Shown here: positions 1-9,254 of the stretch, piece after piece
Layout of the letters: each line of letters opens with the position of its first letter
Position numbering within the stretch: the stretch's first letter is position 1
DNA from: JAYEIA01 sp964472505
GTDB lineage: Bacteria > Bacteroidota > Bacteroidia > Bacteroidales > JAADGE01
NCBI GenBank assembly: GCA_964472505.1
Contig: CAYYQW010000021.1
Coordinates: 1 to 52,314 of the forward strand
Direction of reading: 5' to 3'
Length of the DNA stretch: 52,314 nucleotides
Translations under genes and position numbers: made by a program
Notes under the pieces: model-generated
What the model saw: the letters and a program-made list of their open reading frames with translations, nothing else
Databases searched by the model: none
Told to the model about the DNA's origin: nothing

Positions 1-23
1 ACCTTGAAAAAAAATTAAAGAAA

Positions 24-1910
24 CTAAGGGCTGCGTGAAAGAGTTACATGTAAGAGAAATGAACCCAATTCTTTTTCCATCATTATTTTTTGACTTTTAG
101 GCACCGATTCCAAAGCATAACCTTCCGGAATTTGCAGCATAAGCATGTATGTGTTTTCAAACGGATAAGCATAATCAATCGGATAGTTTCGGGTTTCCGA
201 TTTAAAAGGGTTATCGTCTAATCCCCAATACAGCATGGGATTAAGATAAATCATGGAGCCCAACTCTTCGGCCTTGTCCTCAATTTCAAGCCGGTATGAG
301 AGCCTTAGCGGTTGATTAATTTCATTGAGGTTTTGAACCTCAAAATTATCAATACTAATTCCGGGATATTCTTCCGACAAAGATGTTATGAACTTGTCTT
401 GTGCAGCGGTATTTACATAATTCTCACGATATTCTGCGGCAGCCAGATTTCCTCTGTTTCCGGTATATTTCCCAAGTAATTTGCCGTCTGAGATCTCCAG
501 ATTAAGTTGATGTTGATATGTTGATTTTTTCTCACCGGATATGTTAATTTCTCGCGGATTGGGCCCAATGAGCCGGCTGTATCCGTTAACACAGCGCTTT
601 GGCAGAAGGCCGGCCGGGATATTACTTTCGGTAGCATCCAGGAAATATGTTTCTTCTTCGGCTTTTACGTAAGCAATTACGTAGTTGAAATTATCAATGG
701 AAGGATAGGCGGGATTAATGAAGCCGTTGTCGCGAGTACTCAGAATTACGGCTTGGGCGTTTAATCCGGCATGCTTTAGCATGGCAATTAGCAGGAGATT
801 TATTTCAGCTGAACTGCCTTCTCGGTCTTTTAAAACGTTTTTAACCGAGTTTTTTGCAAATAATCGATTTTGTTCGTTCCATTTAATATTTCGTTTCACC
901 CAATTGTAAATTGCCAAGAGTTTTTCATTTTCATTTGTACAGTCTGCAATTATTTGCTCTGTTTCTTTTTTGGCGGATCGATGCAATGACATCCATTGTC
1001 CGAAATTACCGTCTTCTGTTAATACTTTATTTATTTCATCCCAATTGATGGTATAATATTCAACACGCTGATTAAAGTCTTTGGTTGATTTTAATTCGAA
1101 ATCAATATGTGAAATGTAATTCTTTGCAGATGCAATGTAAGGTTCTTCTTTAAAAGCCGGAATATTTTCGGCTGCATAAATATATTGGGTACTTTTTGAA
1201 CTCACATTATATTTGTCGCGCGTTATTTTTCCGCCGGCTTGCGGAGCTGATGTTACGGTTATTACAAAATTTTCTTGTCTGATTTTCTCGTCCTTTAGCG
1301 CAATGGGAATATAGCCTTTTTGATTGTGCCGGTAGGTATAATACTCCGGAATGGTTATTCTGAGTTGGTTGTACAGAACGGGTATTTCGTGTTGGAATTG
1401 CCAATCTCTGAGGCTGTAAATAAAGTCTGATTGAATTCGGTAGCGGTATTCTATAATTGTGCCTTCGCGCACATCCGGAAAAGTGAATTTTTGGATATTA
1501 TAAGCTTCGTTATATTCTTCGGTAAAAAAATCGCTTCTTCTGAGCTTTTCTTTTATTATTTTATTTCCTTCCAAATTATAGCTTGCTGCTTTTAGGCTTC
1601 CGATGCTTTCATGGCGTTTTGAATAAGGAATTTCTATATTGGCTTGATCAAAGCCTTCTTTTGTGAATATTTTTATTTTTACGTGAACTTCTAAACCGTA
1701 TTGAAACCCTTGATCATTTACCCAAGTAAAAGAGCCCGTTCCGAATTTGGAGAGAATGGCTGCATCAGCTGATGAATCAATCGGCAACACTTCCATTTTT
1801 AAGTTTTTTTTACTAATCTTGCCAAAACGCAGATCTTTTTTTTGTGCTTGAGCAGTGCCAAACAGAAATAGAATAATGCTTAACAGTACTGCAGTTGTTT
1901 TAAAATTCAT
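24..1910 (-). CDS. DUF3857/transglutaminase-like secreted protein, catalytically degenerate
   Basis: The 628-residue protein opens with a signal peptide of about 22 residues ending in TAQA, so it is exported, probably to the periplasm. The N-terminal half has the look of a DUF3857 domain, followed by a transglutaminase/protease-like core near residues 310-430. Where the active relative has G-D-C, this protein reads EGSSAEINLLL (about residue 363). The histidine position reads FNYV rather than FNH, and only the Asp motif (FLDATE) survives. This form is common in Bacteroidota and suggests a non-catalytic fold. It lies 29 nt downstream of a paralogue on the same strand, so the two are probably co-transcribed. 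Compared with that paralogue the C-terminus stops about 40-50 residues early (ends TLSRSP). This could be natural, or a frameshift near the window edge. The molecular function is unknown. Confidence 0.85.
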   Translation of the reverse strand: MNFKTTAVLLSIILFLFGTAQAQKKDLRFGKISKKNLKMEVLPIDSSADAAILSKFGTGSFTWVNDQGFQYGLEVHVKIKIFTKEGFDQANIEIPYSKRHESIGSLKAASYNLEGNKIIKEKLRRSDFFTEEYNEAYNIQKFTFPDVREGTIIEYRYRIQSDFIYSLRDWQFQHEIPVLYNQLRITIPEYYTYRHNQKGYIPIALKDEKIRQENFVITVTSAPQAGGKITRDKYNVSSKSTQYIYAAENIPAFKEEPYIASAKNYISHIDFELKSTKDFNQRVEYYTINWDEINKVLTEDGNFGQWMSLHRSAKKETEQIIADCTNENEKLLAIYNWVKRNIKWNEQNRLFAKNSVKNVLKDREGSSAEINLLLIAMLKHAGLNAQAVILSTRDNGFINPAYPSIDNFNYVIAYVKAEEETYFLDATESNIPAGLLPKRCVNGYSRLIGPNPREINISGEKKSTYQHQLNLEISDGKLLGKYTGNRGNLAAAEYRENYVNTAAQDKFITSLSEEYPGISIDNFEVQNLNEINQPLRLSYRLEIEDKAEELGSMIYLNPMLYWGLDDNPFKSETRNYPIDYAYPFENTYMLMLQIPEGYALESVPKSQKIMMEKELGSFLLHVTLSRSP

Positions 1911-1939
1911 GATGTTTTGTGTTATGGTTATTTTGCGTA

Positions 1940-3850
1940 TTAATTGGTTTCGGGAATAATGACCACTTTTGCCTTATCGGCATTTGTAATCGTTTCTATA
2001 AATTCGGCAAATTCCGTATATTTTTCTTTGGGATAAACACCGTCTTTTATAAGCAATTCTCGTTGGTAAATAATTTTGTTTTCCTCTTGTTTTACCGAAA
2101 AAGAGAATCGTCCGAATTCTGTATCCGAGCTTTCGGCTTCAGGCAGGTATTCCACAACATAGCCTTCGGGTAATATAAACGTATTGTATATCATGTCGGT
2201 AAAACCGCGGCTGATATGAATATCATTTTGGCGTTCTTTTTCTTCCAAATCTATGTGTATTTTATTCGTAAAATTCATTTCTATAAATAAACGCTTGCCC
2301 GATTTTCGTGCAAAGTCAATAATGCTTATATCCAATTTTTCGTTTAAAACGGCTTGTTTTGTCGTGCTTTTGTCTGAATATTCGAAGGTGTTTAGCGTGA
2401 AGTCCGGAATATTCAGTTTGGAATAAATCCGGTTTTTCAAATCTTTCGGCGAAAGCGATAATGCCTCAGATGCTTCATCGTAGCGCAGGCCAAAATAGTC
2501 GGTTTCTGTTTTGGCATTGGCATTGCCGTTTGAGAAGACTTCTATTTCGTTTTTTTGTTGTTTTAAATTCTCTTCCGGTTTATAATATCGGGTGTGTGCG
2601 GTTTTTCCTCCTTGTTCGGTAATAATGAGCACATCCCGATTATCGGTAAAAGTTCCCAAGTGTCCAAAAGGGCTTTTGTCGTTGGTGCATTCCAACCAAA
2701 TGGTATCTTCTTTTATAGGTACGCAGAGAATGGCATGATTAAAGTCGCGTGAAGGGAAATCATGATAAAATGTTTTGGCATTGCTGCCGGCTTTCACCAG
2801 TGTATAGTGCGACTGTATTCCGGCTGCCTGCAAAAGCGACAGGGTGTAATTGGTCAGAGCTTTACAATCGCCGTAACTTTTTTCATCGGTAAATTCAGCC
2901 GTAAAAGGTTGCCAACCGCCAATTCCTACTTGTATGCTTACATATCTGGTTTTAGATTGGACGTATTCGTATATTTTTTTAATCAGCTCAAGCGTATCAT
3001 TTGTTTGAGCCTTTAAATCTTGGATATGTTCAAGGGTTTTTTCAGGCAGCTTTTGCCGGCCGGCGAGCAATTTTTTTTGCCATTCGCCTATGCTGTTCCA
3101 TTCTGTCATATTGCCGCTGTAACCGTAGGCTTTAATTGTTTTTGGGCCTATAATTATGTGCGGCATTATGCTTTCGGGTTGCGGCCCAAAGTTTTCGGCT
3201 GTCATGGGCTTTAGGTTTTTGAAAGCCCAATGAAGCTTGATTTCTTCACCTTCTGATTCCGGCTCGGGATAACTTTCCGAATGATAAACTTTGTACCGAA
3301 AGGCTTCCGAATGATCTCCATGTATGGTTAAATCAGCTTTTTCAACGCCTATGTGATTTTTGAAAATCAGATAAGGCGTCCATTTTTTTGAAAAAAAATA
3401 GTCTTTGGATTCATAGCTTGCTTCAAACTCAATGGTAACGGGGAAATCTTTAACCAAAGGGCGTAAATGTTTTACTCGGTTATCTTCAAAAACAGAATAG
3501 GACGAAACGGCACTTATATCCGAAAAATCTTTTGTATTATATTTTTGAATCAATTTGCCGGCGGCATTGTATGTTTTGGCCGATAAGTTTTTTATACGAA
3601 CGAATGAATTGTAATGTTTGTATAAGTCCAAAAGGTCGGCTGCTTCTTTATCCAAAATCGTTATTACGCGGCGTTCATTGCTTTTTATTTTGCCCGAAGA
3701 GTGTATATCCATATCTACGGAATATTCGCGAATTACGGCTACTGCATTTTTTCGGATACTGTCCGGAATGGCACGGACCGAGTAGTTTTGAGAAAATGCG
3801 GATAAAAATACGAATAGGCTTCCGGCTAATGTTAAAAGAATACGCAGCAT
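1940..3850 (-). CDS. DUF3857 and transglutaminase domain-containing secreted protein
   Basis: A 636-residue paralogue of the next gene downstream. It has a signal peptide of about 20 residues (SLFVFLSAFSQ), a DUF3857 N-terminal domain, and a transglutaminase-like core that keeps the expected residues: Cys329 in YGDCKA, His372 in FNHAI, and an acidic residue in the motif WLECTN. It is followed by the TDNRDVLIITEQGG segment usual in this Bacteroidota family. The C-terminal part is beta-rich. The product is probably a periplasmic or outer-membrane-associated enzyme of the papain-like transglutaminase fold; its substrate is unknown. It is the first gene of a two-gene unit with the degenerate paralogue 29 nt downstream. 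The ATG start is chosen because it gives the signal peptide directly. Confidence 0.88.
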   Translation of the reverse strand: MLRILLTLAGSLFVFLSAFSQNYSVRAIPDSIRKNAVAVIREYSVDMDIHSSGKIKSNERRVITILDKEAADLLDLYKHYNSFVRIKNLSAKTYNAAGKLIQKYNTKDFSDISAVSSYSVFEDNRVKHLRPLVKDFPVTIEFEASYESKDYFFSKKWTPYLIFKNHIGVEKADLTIHGDHSEAFRYKVYHSESYPEPESEGEEIKLHWAFKNLKPMTAENFGPQPESIMPHIIIGPKTIKAYGYSGNMTEWNSIGEWQKKLLAGRQKLPEKTLEHIQDLKAQTNDTLELIKKIYEYVQSKTRYVSIQVGIGGWQPFTAEFTDEKSYGDCKALTNYTLSLLQAAGIQSHYTLVKAGSNAKTFYHDFPSRDFNHAILCVPIKEDTIWLECTNDKSPFGHLGTFTDNRDVLIITEQGGKTAHTRYYKPEENLKQQKNEIEVFSNGNANAKTETDYFGLRYDEASEALSLSPKDLKNRIYSKLNIPDFTLNTFEYSDKSTTKQAVLNEKLDISIIDFARKSGKRLFIEMNFTNKIHIDLEEKERQNDIHISRGFTDMIYNTFILPEGYVVEYLPEAESSDTEFGRFSFSVKQEENKIIYQRELLIKDGVYPKEKYTEFAEFIETITNADKAKVVIIPETN

Positions 3851-4110
3851 GTTTTGGTTTTTTTGTAAACGGCAATAATATTAATAATTGCTTTGAAAAT
3901 AAAATTTTATATGTCCGGCCGAAGTTTTGTTTTAGTTTTTGTCGTACTTTTGACATATAAAACAAGCTCATAACCGGAAATATTTAAGCCTAATGAAAAC
4001 TCAGATGCGGCTTTTCGCAATACTGACGTTTTCGCTGCGGTTAGGTTTTTGTTTGAATCCGTAAGCGATTGAAATATACAGGCAAACTATCGGTTAAAAT
4101 GACAGGAAAA

Positions 4111-4143
4111 ACCGAAGTCTTCGCTCCAAGCGAAGGCTTCGGT
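4111..4143 (-). terminator. distal hairpin terminator downstream of nifJ
   Basis: A 15-bp stem (14 Watson-Crick pairs plus one G-U) with a 3-nt loop. On the minus strand the stem is followed by TTTTT before CCTGTC. It sits about 15 bp beyond a first hairpin, so nifJ transcription appears to end at a tandem pair. On the plus strand no T tract follows. Confidence 0.6.
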
Positions 4144-4150
4144 AAAGTTT

Positions 4151-4182
4151 AAAAAAAATCCCGACTGAAAACAGCCGGGATT
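4151..4182 (-). terminator. rho-independent terminator of nifJ
   Basis: Stem positions 4157-4167 and 4172-4182 pair over 11 bp with one A-C mismatch around an AAAA loop. On the minus strand the stem runs into eight T residues (4158-4151). It begins about 24 nt after the nifJ stop codon, the position expected for its terminator. Confidence 0.75.
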
Positions 4183-4205
4183 TTCTTAAATTACTTGTTT
4201 TCGGA

Positions 4206-7200
4206 TTAAAAATCCATTTCAGACAAGCGTTTGTAATAGTTGTAACGCCATTTGGCATCTTTTTCGGCCATTTCAAACATGGCTTCGGCTGTCTCGGGGA
4301 AGTTTTTGCGCAGTGCGTCAAAACGTACTTCACCGAGTATGAAGTCTTTGAATTTCGAGAAATCCGGCTCTTTCGAGTCGATTTTGAACGGATTCTTACC
4401 TTCATCTTCTAATTGCGGATTGTAGCGGAACAGTGTCCAGTAACCCGATTCTACGGCGTGTTTCTCTTCGTCTTGTACTTTGTCCATTCCGGCTTTTAGT
4501 CCGTGGGCAATACAAGGAGAGTAAGCAATAATTACCGAAGGTCCGGGATAAGCCTCAGCTTCTTTAAATGCTTTCAGTGTTTGTGTCTGATTAGCACCCA
4601 TTGAAACCTGAGCTACATAAATGTATCCGTAAGTCATGCACATGGCGCCCAAATCTTTTTTACGGATTTTTTTACCGGCTGCTGCAAATTTTGCGGTAGC
4701 TGCCGTGGGACTTGCTTTAGAAGCTTGTCCGCCCGTGTTTGAATACACTTCGGTATCCAATACCAAGACATTTACATCTTCGCCTGAGGCCAGTACGTGG
4801 TCTAATCCGCCGTAGCCAATATCATAAGCCCAGCCGTCACCGCCTATAATCCACACGGATTGTTTGGTGAGGTATTTTTGAAGGCCTAATATTTCTTTGG
4901 CTTCCGGTGCGTCTAAACTTTTGAGCGCTTTCACTACTTTGGCTGCTGCTGTTTTAGCATTTCCGGTAATTTCGCGGTTCTCTTTCCATTCTTCAATGGC
5001 CGTTTTTGCTTCATCGGAAATTCCGTTTTGCAGGAGCTTATCCATTTTGTCTTCTATGATGTTACGCTGCTTTTTGTTGGCCAGTGCCAATCCGAAACCG
5101 TATTCGGCATTGTCTTCAAAAAGTGAGTTGGCCCAAGCGGGTCCAAAACCTTCTTCATTGGCAACATAAGGCGTTGCCGGAGCCGAACCGCCGTAGATTG
5201 ATGAACAACCGGTGGCATTGGCTATGGTCATGGATTCGCCGTAAAGCTGCGTAGCTAATTTTACGTAAGGTGTTTCACCACAACCGGCACATGCACCCGA
5301 AAATTCAAATAAGGGGCGAGCAAACTGTGAGTTTTTGATGTTTTTTGCTATATCAACACCGGCTGTTTTGTAACCTACTTCGTTATGCAGGTAGTCCCAA
5401 CGTTCGAATTCCGGTTTTTGTTTGTCATCGTTTTCAACCATGATTAATGATTTTTCTTTCGACGGGCAAACATCGGCACAAGAGCCGCAGCCGGTACAAT
5501 CGGGAACACTTACTTGGATTCTGTAATTCAAGCCTTTGAAGTCTTTACCAATGGCTTTTATGAAATCGGTTCCTTCCGGAGCTTTTTCTGCTTCTTCATC
5601 GGTAGCAATAAAGGGTCGGATACAAGCATGCGGACAAACATAAGCACACTGGTTACACTGGATACAGTTTTCAGGTATCCACTCGGGTACGTGTGTGGCT
5701 ATGTTGCGTTTTTCATACTGTGATGTTCCGGCCGGGAAGCTTCCGTCTTCTCTGCCTTTAAATACGCTTGTGGGCAGCTCGTCGCCTTTCAGTGCATTGA
5801 TGGGAGCCATTACGTTTTTAATGAAATCCGGTACATCGTCTCCGTATTCAGCATCTTTTTCTTTTACATCAATGGATTTCCAGTCGGAAGGCACCTTTAT
5901 TTTAACAACTTCTTCGCCGCCTTTATCTACAGCCGCGTTATTCATATTTACAATGTTCTCGCCTTTATGTCCGTAGGATTTCATAATGGCGTCTTTCATT
6001 TGCTTAACGGCATCTTTGTAGGGAATGACTTCGGCTACTTTAAAAAATGCGGATTGCATAATGGTATTGGTGCGGTTGCCCAGTCCAATTTCATCGGCAA
6101 TTTTTGTGGCATTTATAATGTAGAACTGAATGTTTTTTTCAGCCATTATTTTTTTGTAGCTGTCCGGCAGACGTTTTTTGGTTTCTTCTTCATCCCAAGT
6201 ACTGTTGAGCAGGAACGAACCGTTTTCTTTAATACCTTCGAGCATATCATATTTTTCAAGATAGGCCGGGGTAGAGCAAGCTACAAATTCGGGTTGTTTT
6301 ACCAAATAAGTAGAACGAATTCTTTCGTTACCAAAACGCAGGTGGGAAATTGTGATACCGCCTGATTTTTTTGAATCATAGGAGAAATAACCCTGTACGT
6401 ATTTATCGGTGGAGTCACCTATAATTTTGATGGAGTTTTTGTTGGCTCCAACGGTACCGTCTGAGCCGAGGCCGTAGAATTTGCCTTCAAAAGTTCCTTT
6501 GGGAACGGTGCTTATTTCCGGCAAAATGGGAAGGTTTGAGAACTTAATATCATCCACAATACCTAATGTAAAGTGGTCTTTGGGTTCGTTACGTTCCATG
6601 TTTTCGAAAACCGAAACAATCATTGCAGGCGTAGTGTCTTTGGAGCTGAGTCCGTAGCGGCCGGCAAAAATTTCAGGTGCATTTTCTTTTCCGTAGAATA
6701 ATTCTTTTACATCCAAGTAAAGCGGATCGCCGTTGGCACCCGGTTCTTTGGTTCGGTCTAAAACGGTTATGCGTTTGGTCGTTTTAGGCATGGCATCCAT
6801 AAAGTATTTTACCGAGAACGGACGATACAGGTGTACGTTAAGCAGTCCTACTTTTTTACCGTCTTTTTGCAAATGGTCTATGGTTTCTTTAATGGTATCA
6901 TTAACCGAGCCCATGGCTACCACAACATGCTCTGCGTCTTTGGCACCGTAGAAGGTGAAAGGTGCATAGTGGCGTCCGGTGATTTTTGATATTTTTTCCA
7001 TGTATTCGGCTACTGTGTCGGCTACCGGATCATAGAAATAATCGGCGGCTTCGCGAGCTTGGAAGAAAATATCGGGATTTTGTGCCGTACCTCTGGTAAC
7101 GGGTTTGGTTGATGTTAAAGCATTATCTCTGAATGCTTGCAGTGCATCGGTGTCAATGAGTTTTTTCAGTTCTTCTTCGTTGGGAAGCTCCACTTTTGAA

Positions 7201-7736
7201 ATTTCGTGCGAAGTTCTGAAACCGTCAAAGAAATGCAGGAAAGGTATGCGTGTTCTGATAGCCGTAAGATGAGCTACCGGAGCAATATCCATTATCTCTT
7301 GCGGATTGGCCGTAGCCAACATGGCAAAGCCGGTTTGGCGTGTAGCCATTACATCGCTGTGGTCTCCAAAAATGGAAAGAGCTTGTGTAGCAACGCTACG
7401 TGCACTTACGTGAAATACGCCGGGAAGTAACTCGCCGGATATTTTATACATATTCGGAATCATCAATAATAAACCTTGTGATGCCGTGTAAGTGGATGTG
7501 AGTGCGCCTCCTTGCAATGCTCCGTGTACGGCTCCGGATGCGCCGGCTTCGGATTGCATTTCCGTAACATCGACGGTGTCGCCGAACAGGTTCTTTTTGC
7601 CGTGAGCTGACCAACTGTCAACGTATTCGGCCATATCGGATGAGGGTGTGATGGGGTAGATTGCGGCTACTTCGCTAAATAAATAGGATACATGAGCAGC
7701 TGCATAGTTACCTTCACAGGTGATTTTTTTTGCCAT
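4206..7736 (-). CDS. nifJ: pyruvate:ferredoxin (flavodoxin) oxidoreductase
   Basis: A 1,176-residue single-chain PFOR, the usual length for the fused homodimeric enzyme. It converts pyruvate + CoA to acetyl-CoA + CO2 and passes electrons to ferredoxin or flavodoxin in the cytoplasm. The order is: pyrimidine-binding/alpha domain at the N-terminus (GNYAAAHVSYLFSEVAAIYPITPSS); gamma domain; a two-cluster ferredoxin domain with CIQCNQCAYVC near residue 690 and CTGCGSCADVC near 745; a third cluster motif CAGCGETPY near 812; and the thiamine-diphosphate site (GGDGWAYDIG near 964, YSNTGGQASKASP near 1000). All expected cysteines are present. It is monocistronic, with its own promoter-like element upstream and two terminators downstream. 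Its presence points to anaerobic or microaerobic growth. A role in nitrogen fixation is not implied by the symbol. Confidence 0.97.
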   Translation of the reverse strand: MAKKITCEGNYAAAHVSYLFSEVAAIYPITPSSDMAEYVDSWSAHGKKNLFGDTVDVTEMQSEAGASGAVHGALQGGALTSTYTASQGLLLMIPNMYKISGELLPGVFHVSARSVATQALSIFGDHSDVMATRQTGFAMLATANPQEIMDIAPVAHLTAIRTRIPFLHFFDGFRTSHEISKVELPNEEELKKLIDTDALQAFRDNALTSTKPVTRGTAQNPDIFFQAREAADYFYDPVADTVAEYMEKISKITGRHYAPFTFYGAKDAEHVVVAMGSVNDTIKETIDHLQKDGKKVGLLNVHLYRPFSVKYFMDAMPKTTKRITVLDRTKEPGANGDPLYLDVKELFYGKENAPEIFAGRYGLSSKDTTPAMIVSVFENMERNEPKDHFTLGIVDDIKFSNLPILPEISTVPKGTFEGKFYGLGSDGTVGANKNSIKIIGDSTDKYVQGYFSYDSKKSGGITISHLRFGNERIRSTYLVKQPEFVACSTPAYLEKYDMLEGIKENGSFLLNSTWDEEETKKRLPDSYKKIMAEKNIQFYIINATKIADEIGLGNRTNTIMQSAFFKVAEVIPYKDAVKQMKDAIMKSYGHKGENIVNMNNAAVDKGGEEVVKIKVPSDWKSIDVKEKDAEYGDDVPDFIKNVMAPINALKGDELPTSVFKGREDGSFPAGTSQYEKRNIATHVPEWIPENCIQCNQCAYVCPHACIRPFIATDEEAEKAPEGTDFIKAIGKDFKGLNYRIQVSVPDCTGCGSCADVCPSKEKSLIMVENDDKQKPEFERWDYLHNEVGYKTAGVDIAKNIKNSQFARPLFEFSGACAGCGETPYVKLATQLYGESMTIANATGCSSIYGGSAPATPYVANEEGFGPAWANSLFEDNAEYGFGLALANKKQRNIIEDKMDKLLQNGISDEAKTAIEEWKENREITGNAKTAAAKVVKALKSLDAPEAKEILGLQKYLTKQSVWIIGGDGWAYDIGYGGLDHVLASGEDVNVLVLDTEVYSNTGGQASKASPTAATAKFAAAGKKIRKKDLGAMCMTYGYIYVAQVSMGANQTQTLKAFKEAEAYPGPSVIIAYSPCIAHGLKAGMDKVQDEEKHAVESGYWTLFRYNPQLEDEGKNPFKIDSKEPDFSKFKDFILGEVRFDALRKNFPETAEAMFEMAEKDAKWRYNYYKRLSEMDF

Positions 7737-7786
7737 AATTAATGAGCTTTATATTAAAAAATAATTTACGATTTCGTACTTTACTG

Positions 7787-7794
7787 CAAATTTA
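7787..7794 (-). promoter_or_regulatory. putative nifJ -7 promoter element (TAAATTTG)
   Basis: On the minus strand TAAATTTG matches the Bacteroidota -7 consensus TAnnTTTG, about 50 bp before the nifJ start. A clear -33 TTG at the usual spacing is not visible, so the assignment is tentative. Confidence 0.35.
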
Positions 7795-8197
7795 CCTAAA
7801 ATTTATAATATAGCTAAAATTGTGCTTATTTTGAGTAGTTCTAAATAATTTGCTTACTATGCTGGAAATTAGTTGCTTGTTTAGGTTTTGCTCTGTTTGC
7901 AAACGTTTGTGCTCATGCTTATAACTGTCTAAAAACATTTTGTTTAGAGTAGTACCCTCAAAAGCAGCTTGAGTTGATTCCCGGGAAAAGCATTTTCTGT
8001 CTTTTGAATTTGACGGATGAATACGACTAATTTCAAAATCTGAAAATTAAATATAGGCTCTTTGTTGATTTGTAAGTCAATATTAAATGCAAAATTATTC
8101 AGCCGGCGCGGATTCCCTCTTGGCGAACTGCTTGTTCCGATTTGTCGGAGGGGAGAGGCGGATTGTTATATTAAGAATGCGAAAAAATCATGTTCTG

Positions 8198-8272
8198 CAG
8201 CTTACATTCTGAATTGCAGAAGCTTTTTTGTAAATTAAAGTATTATAAGTATTAATAAACGCCCAATTCAAT
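8198..8272. repeat. dispersed intergenic repeat B, copy 1
   Basis: Shares an ordered series of blocks with 27511-27612: AGCTTrCATTCT, AAT-GC-GAA, a TTTTTT run, then TAArTATTAATAAA and CC-AATTCAA. The second copy has an extra stretch of about 20 nt in the middle. Both copies lie between genes. The function is unknown. Confidence 0.45.
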
Positions 8273-8337
8273 AAAGCTTTTATGTTTCCGGAAAAGCTGT
8301 TATTTTGGCGTGAGTTTTAATAACAGAAATACGGAAA

Positions 8338-9087
8338 ATGAAAGGATTTTTTTTTAACCTGATGCAAGATGTCCTGCGAATGATTTTGTGGGTATTCATA
8401 TCAATTGTAATTGCTGTTTCGGCTTGTAAAAAGAAAGATGGATTTAAGAATGATTCAACAAGTTCATTTCAAAGTGAAACCATTTTTTTTGATGCTGCTG
8501 CAAGTGAGAAAGAGTTAAAAGAGCAAGGAGCTGCCGGTGTGAGTATTGGCAGTAAAATCTATTATATCGGAACGCAGCAAGAAAGCGCAGACAATCAAAA
8601 TCCGATAGTAATCTGTTTTGATGAAGGAGAAAAGTTGTGGAGTTTTGAAACCTACGAAAATGCACCGCCCGACGGCAGGGGAATTGGCCTGGCAACGGAC
8701 GGCGAACTTTTGTATGCTGCATTCTCGGTTGACGGGGGAACTTATGAAAAGCCATTCTTTACGGATTATACTCAAAACGGTTGGTTGAAATCATACGGTC
8801 AAGGCGGCGGAGCAAAAGTGGGAATTATTTTGCAGATAAACCCGGACAATGGAGAGCCGATTGAAGGCAGTTTTTTAATCGCCAAAAAAGAAGATGGTTC
8901 AACTAACAGCTTGCAAATTACCGATATTCAAATTCATAAGGATTATTTATACGTGAAAACCAACTCGTGGTACTCGCCTTTAGATACGGAAAAAAACAGA
9001 ATACAAGTAAACGGTTCATCACCTTTTGATTATCGTGTAAGCTTGTCTAAAGATTTAACAAAAGCAATAGAAACAGAAGTCTATTAG
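8338..9087 (+). CDS. hypothetical lipoprotein
   Basis: 249 residues with a hydrophobic leader ending in the lipobox VSAC (Cys30 if the first ATG is used), followed by KKKDG, so it is likely lipid-anchored after export. Start choice is uncertain: Met9 and Met15 are also possible, and starting at Met15 would give a 16-residue leader. The mature part contains short beta-rich segments such as GVSIGSKIYYIGT, KLWSFETYENAPPDGRGIGLATDGELLYAAFSVDG and LQINPDNGEP. These resemble blades of a propeller-like protein, but no family was recognised. It stands alone, about 170 bp before the sensor kinase gene. A functional link between the two is only suggested by proximity. Confidence 0.7.
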   Translation: MKGFFFNLMQDVLRMILWVFISIVIAVSACKKKDGFKNDSTSSFQSETIFFDAAASEKELKEQGAAGVSIGSKIYYIGTQQESADNQNPIVICFDEGEKLWSFETYENAPPDGRGIGLATDGELLYAAFSVDGGTYEKPFFTDYTQNGWLKSYGQGGGAKVGIILQINPDNGEPIEGSFLIAKKEDGSTNSLQITDIQIHKDYLYVKTNSWYSPLDTEKNRIQVNGSSPFDYRVSLSKDLTKAIETEVY

Positions 9088-9195
9088 GCTTGTTTGTCGT
9101 TAGAATTGTTAATGATTTAGTTAGGATGTGCCTTTTGTTAATCAGGGGAAACTAATTTGAATCCCGGTTTTCGCCCGTTTTTAAGCTGAAGTTTT

Positions 9196-9229
9196 TTTGC
9201 TGATAATGGCCATATTTTATTTATCTTTG
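9196..9229 (+). promoter_or_regulatory. putative promoter of the sensor kinase gene
   Basis: TATCTTTG (9222-9229) matches the -7 element TAnnTTTG, with TTTG at 9196-9199 about 22 bp upstream. Transcription would begin near 9235, giving a leader of about 20 nt before the TTG start codon at 9255. This supports that start. Confidence 0.5.
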
Positions 9230-9254
9230 ACAGTAAATGTAAATCATTTCTGTT

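Larger units (their letters stand above)
7737..8337. other. intergenic region upstream of nifJ and of the lipoprotein gene
   Basis: About 600 bp of A/T-rich DNA between divergently transcribed genes. It holds the putative nifJ promoter near 7790 and a degenerate copy of an intergenic repeat at 8198-8272 that recurs at 27511-27612. No convincing open reading frame or RNA gene was seen in the remainder. Confidence 0.6.

Noticed and set aside
9246..9254. ATT or upstream start for the sensor kinase
   Set aside because: An in-frame TAA at 9240 limits the frame, and TTG 9255 fits the promoter spacing and gives a complete first membrane segment.
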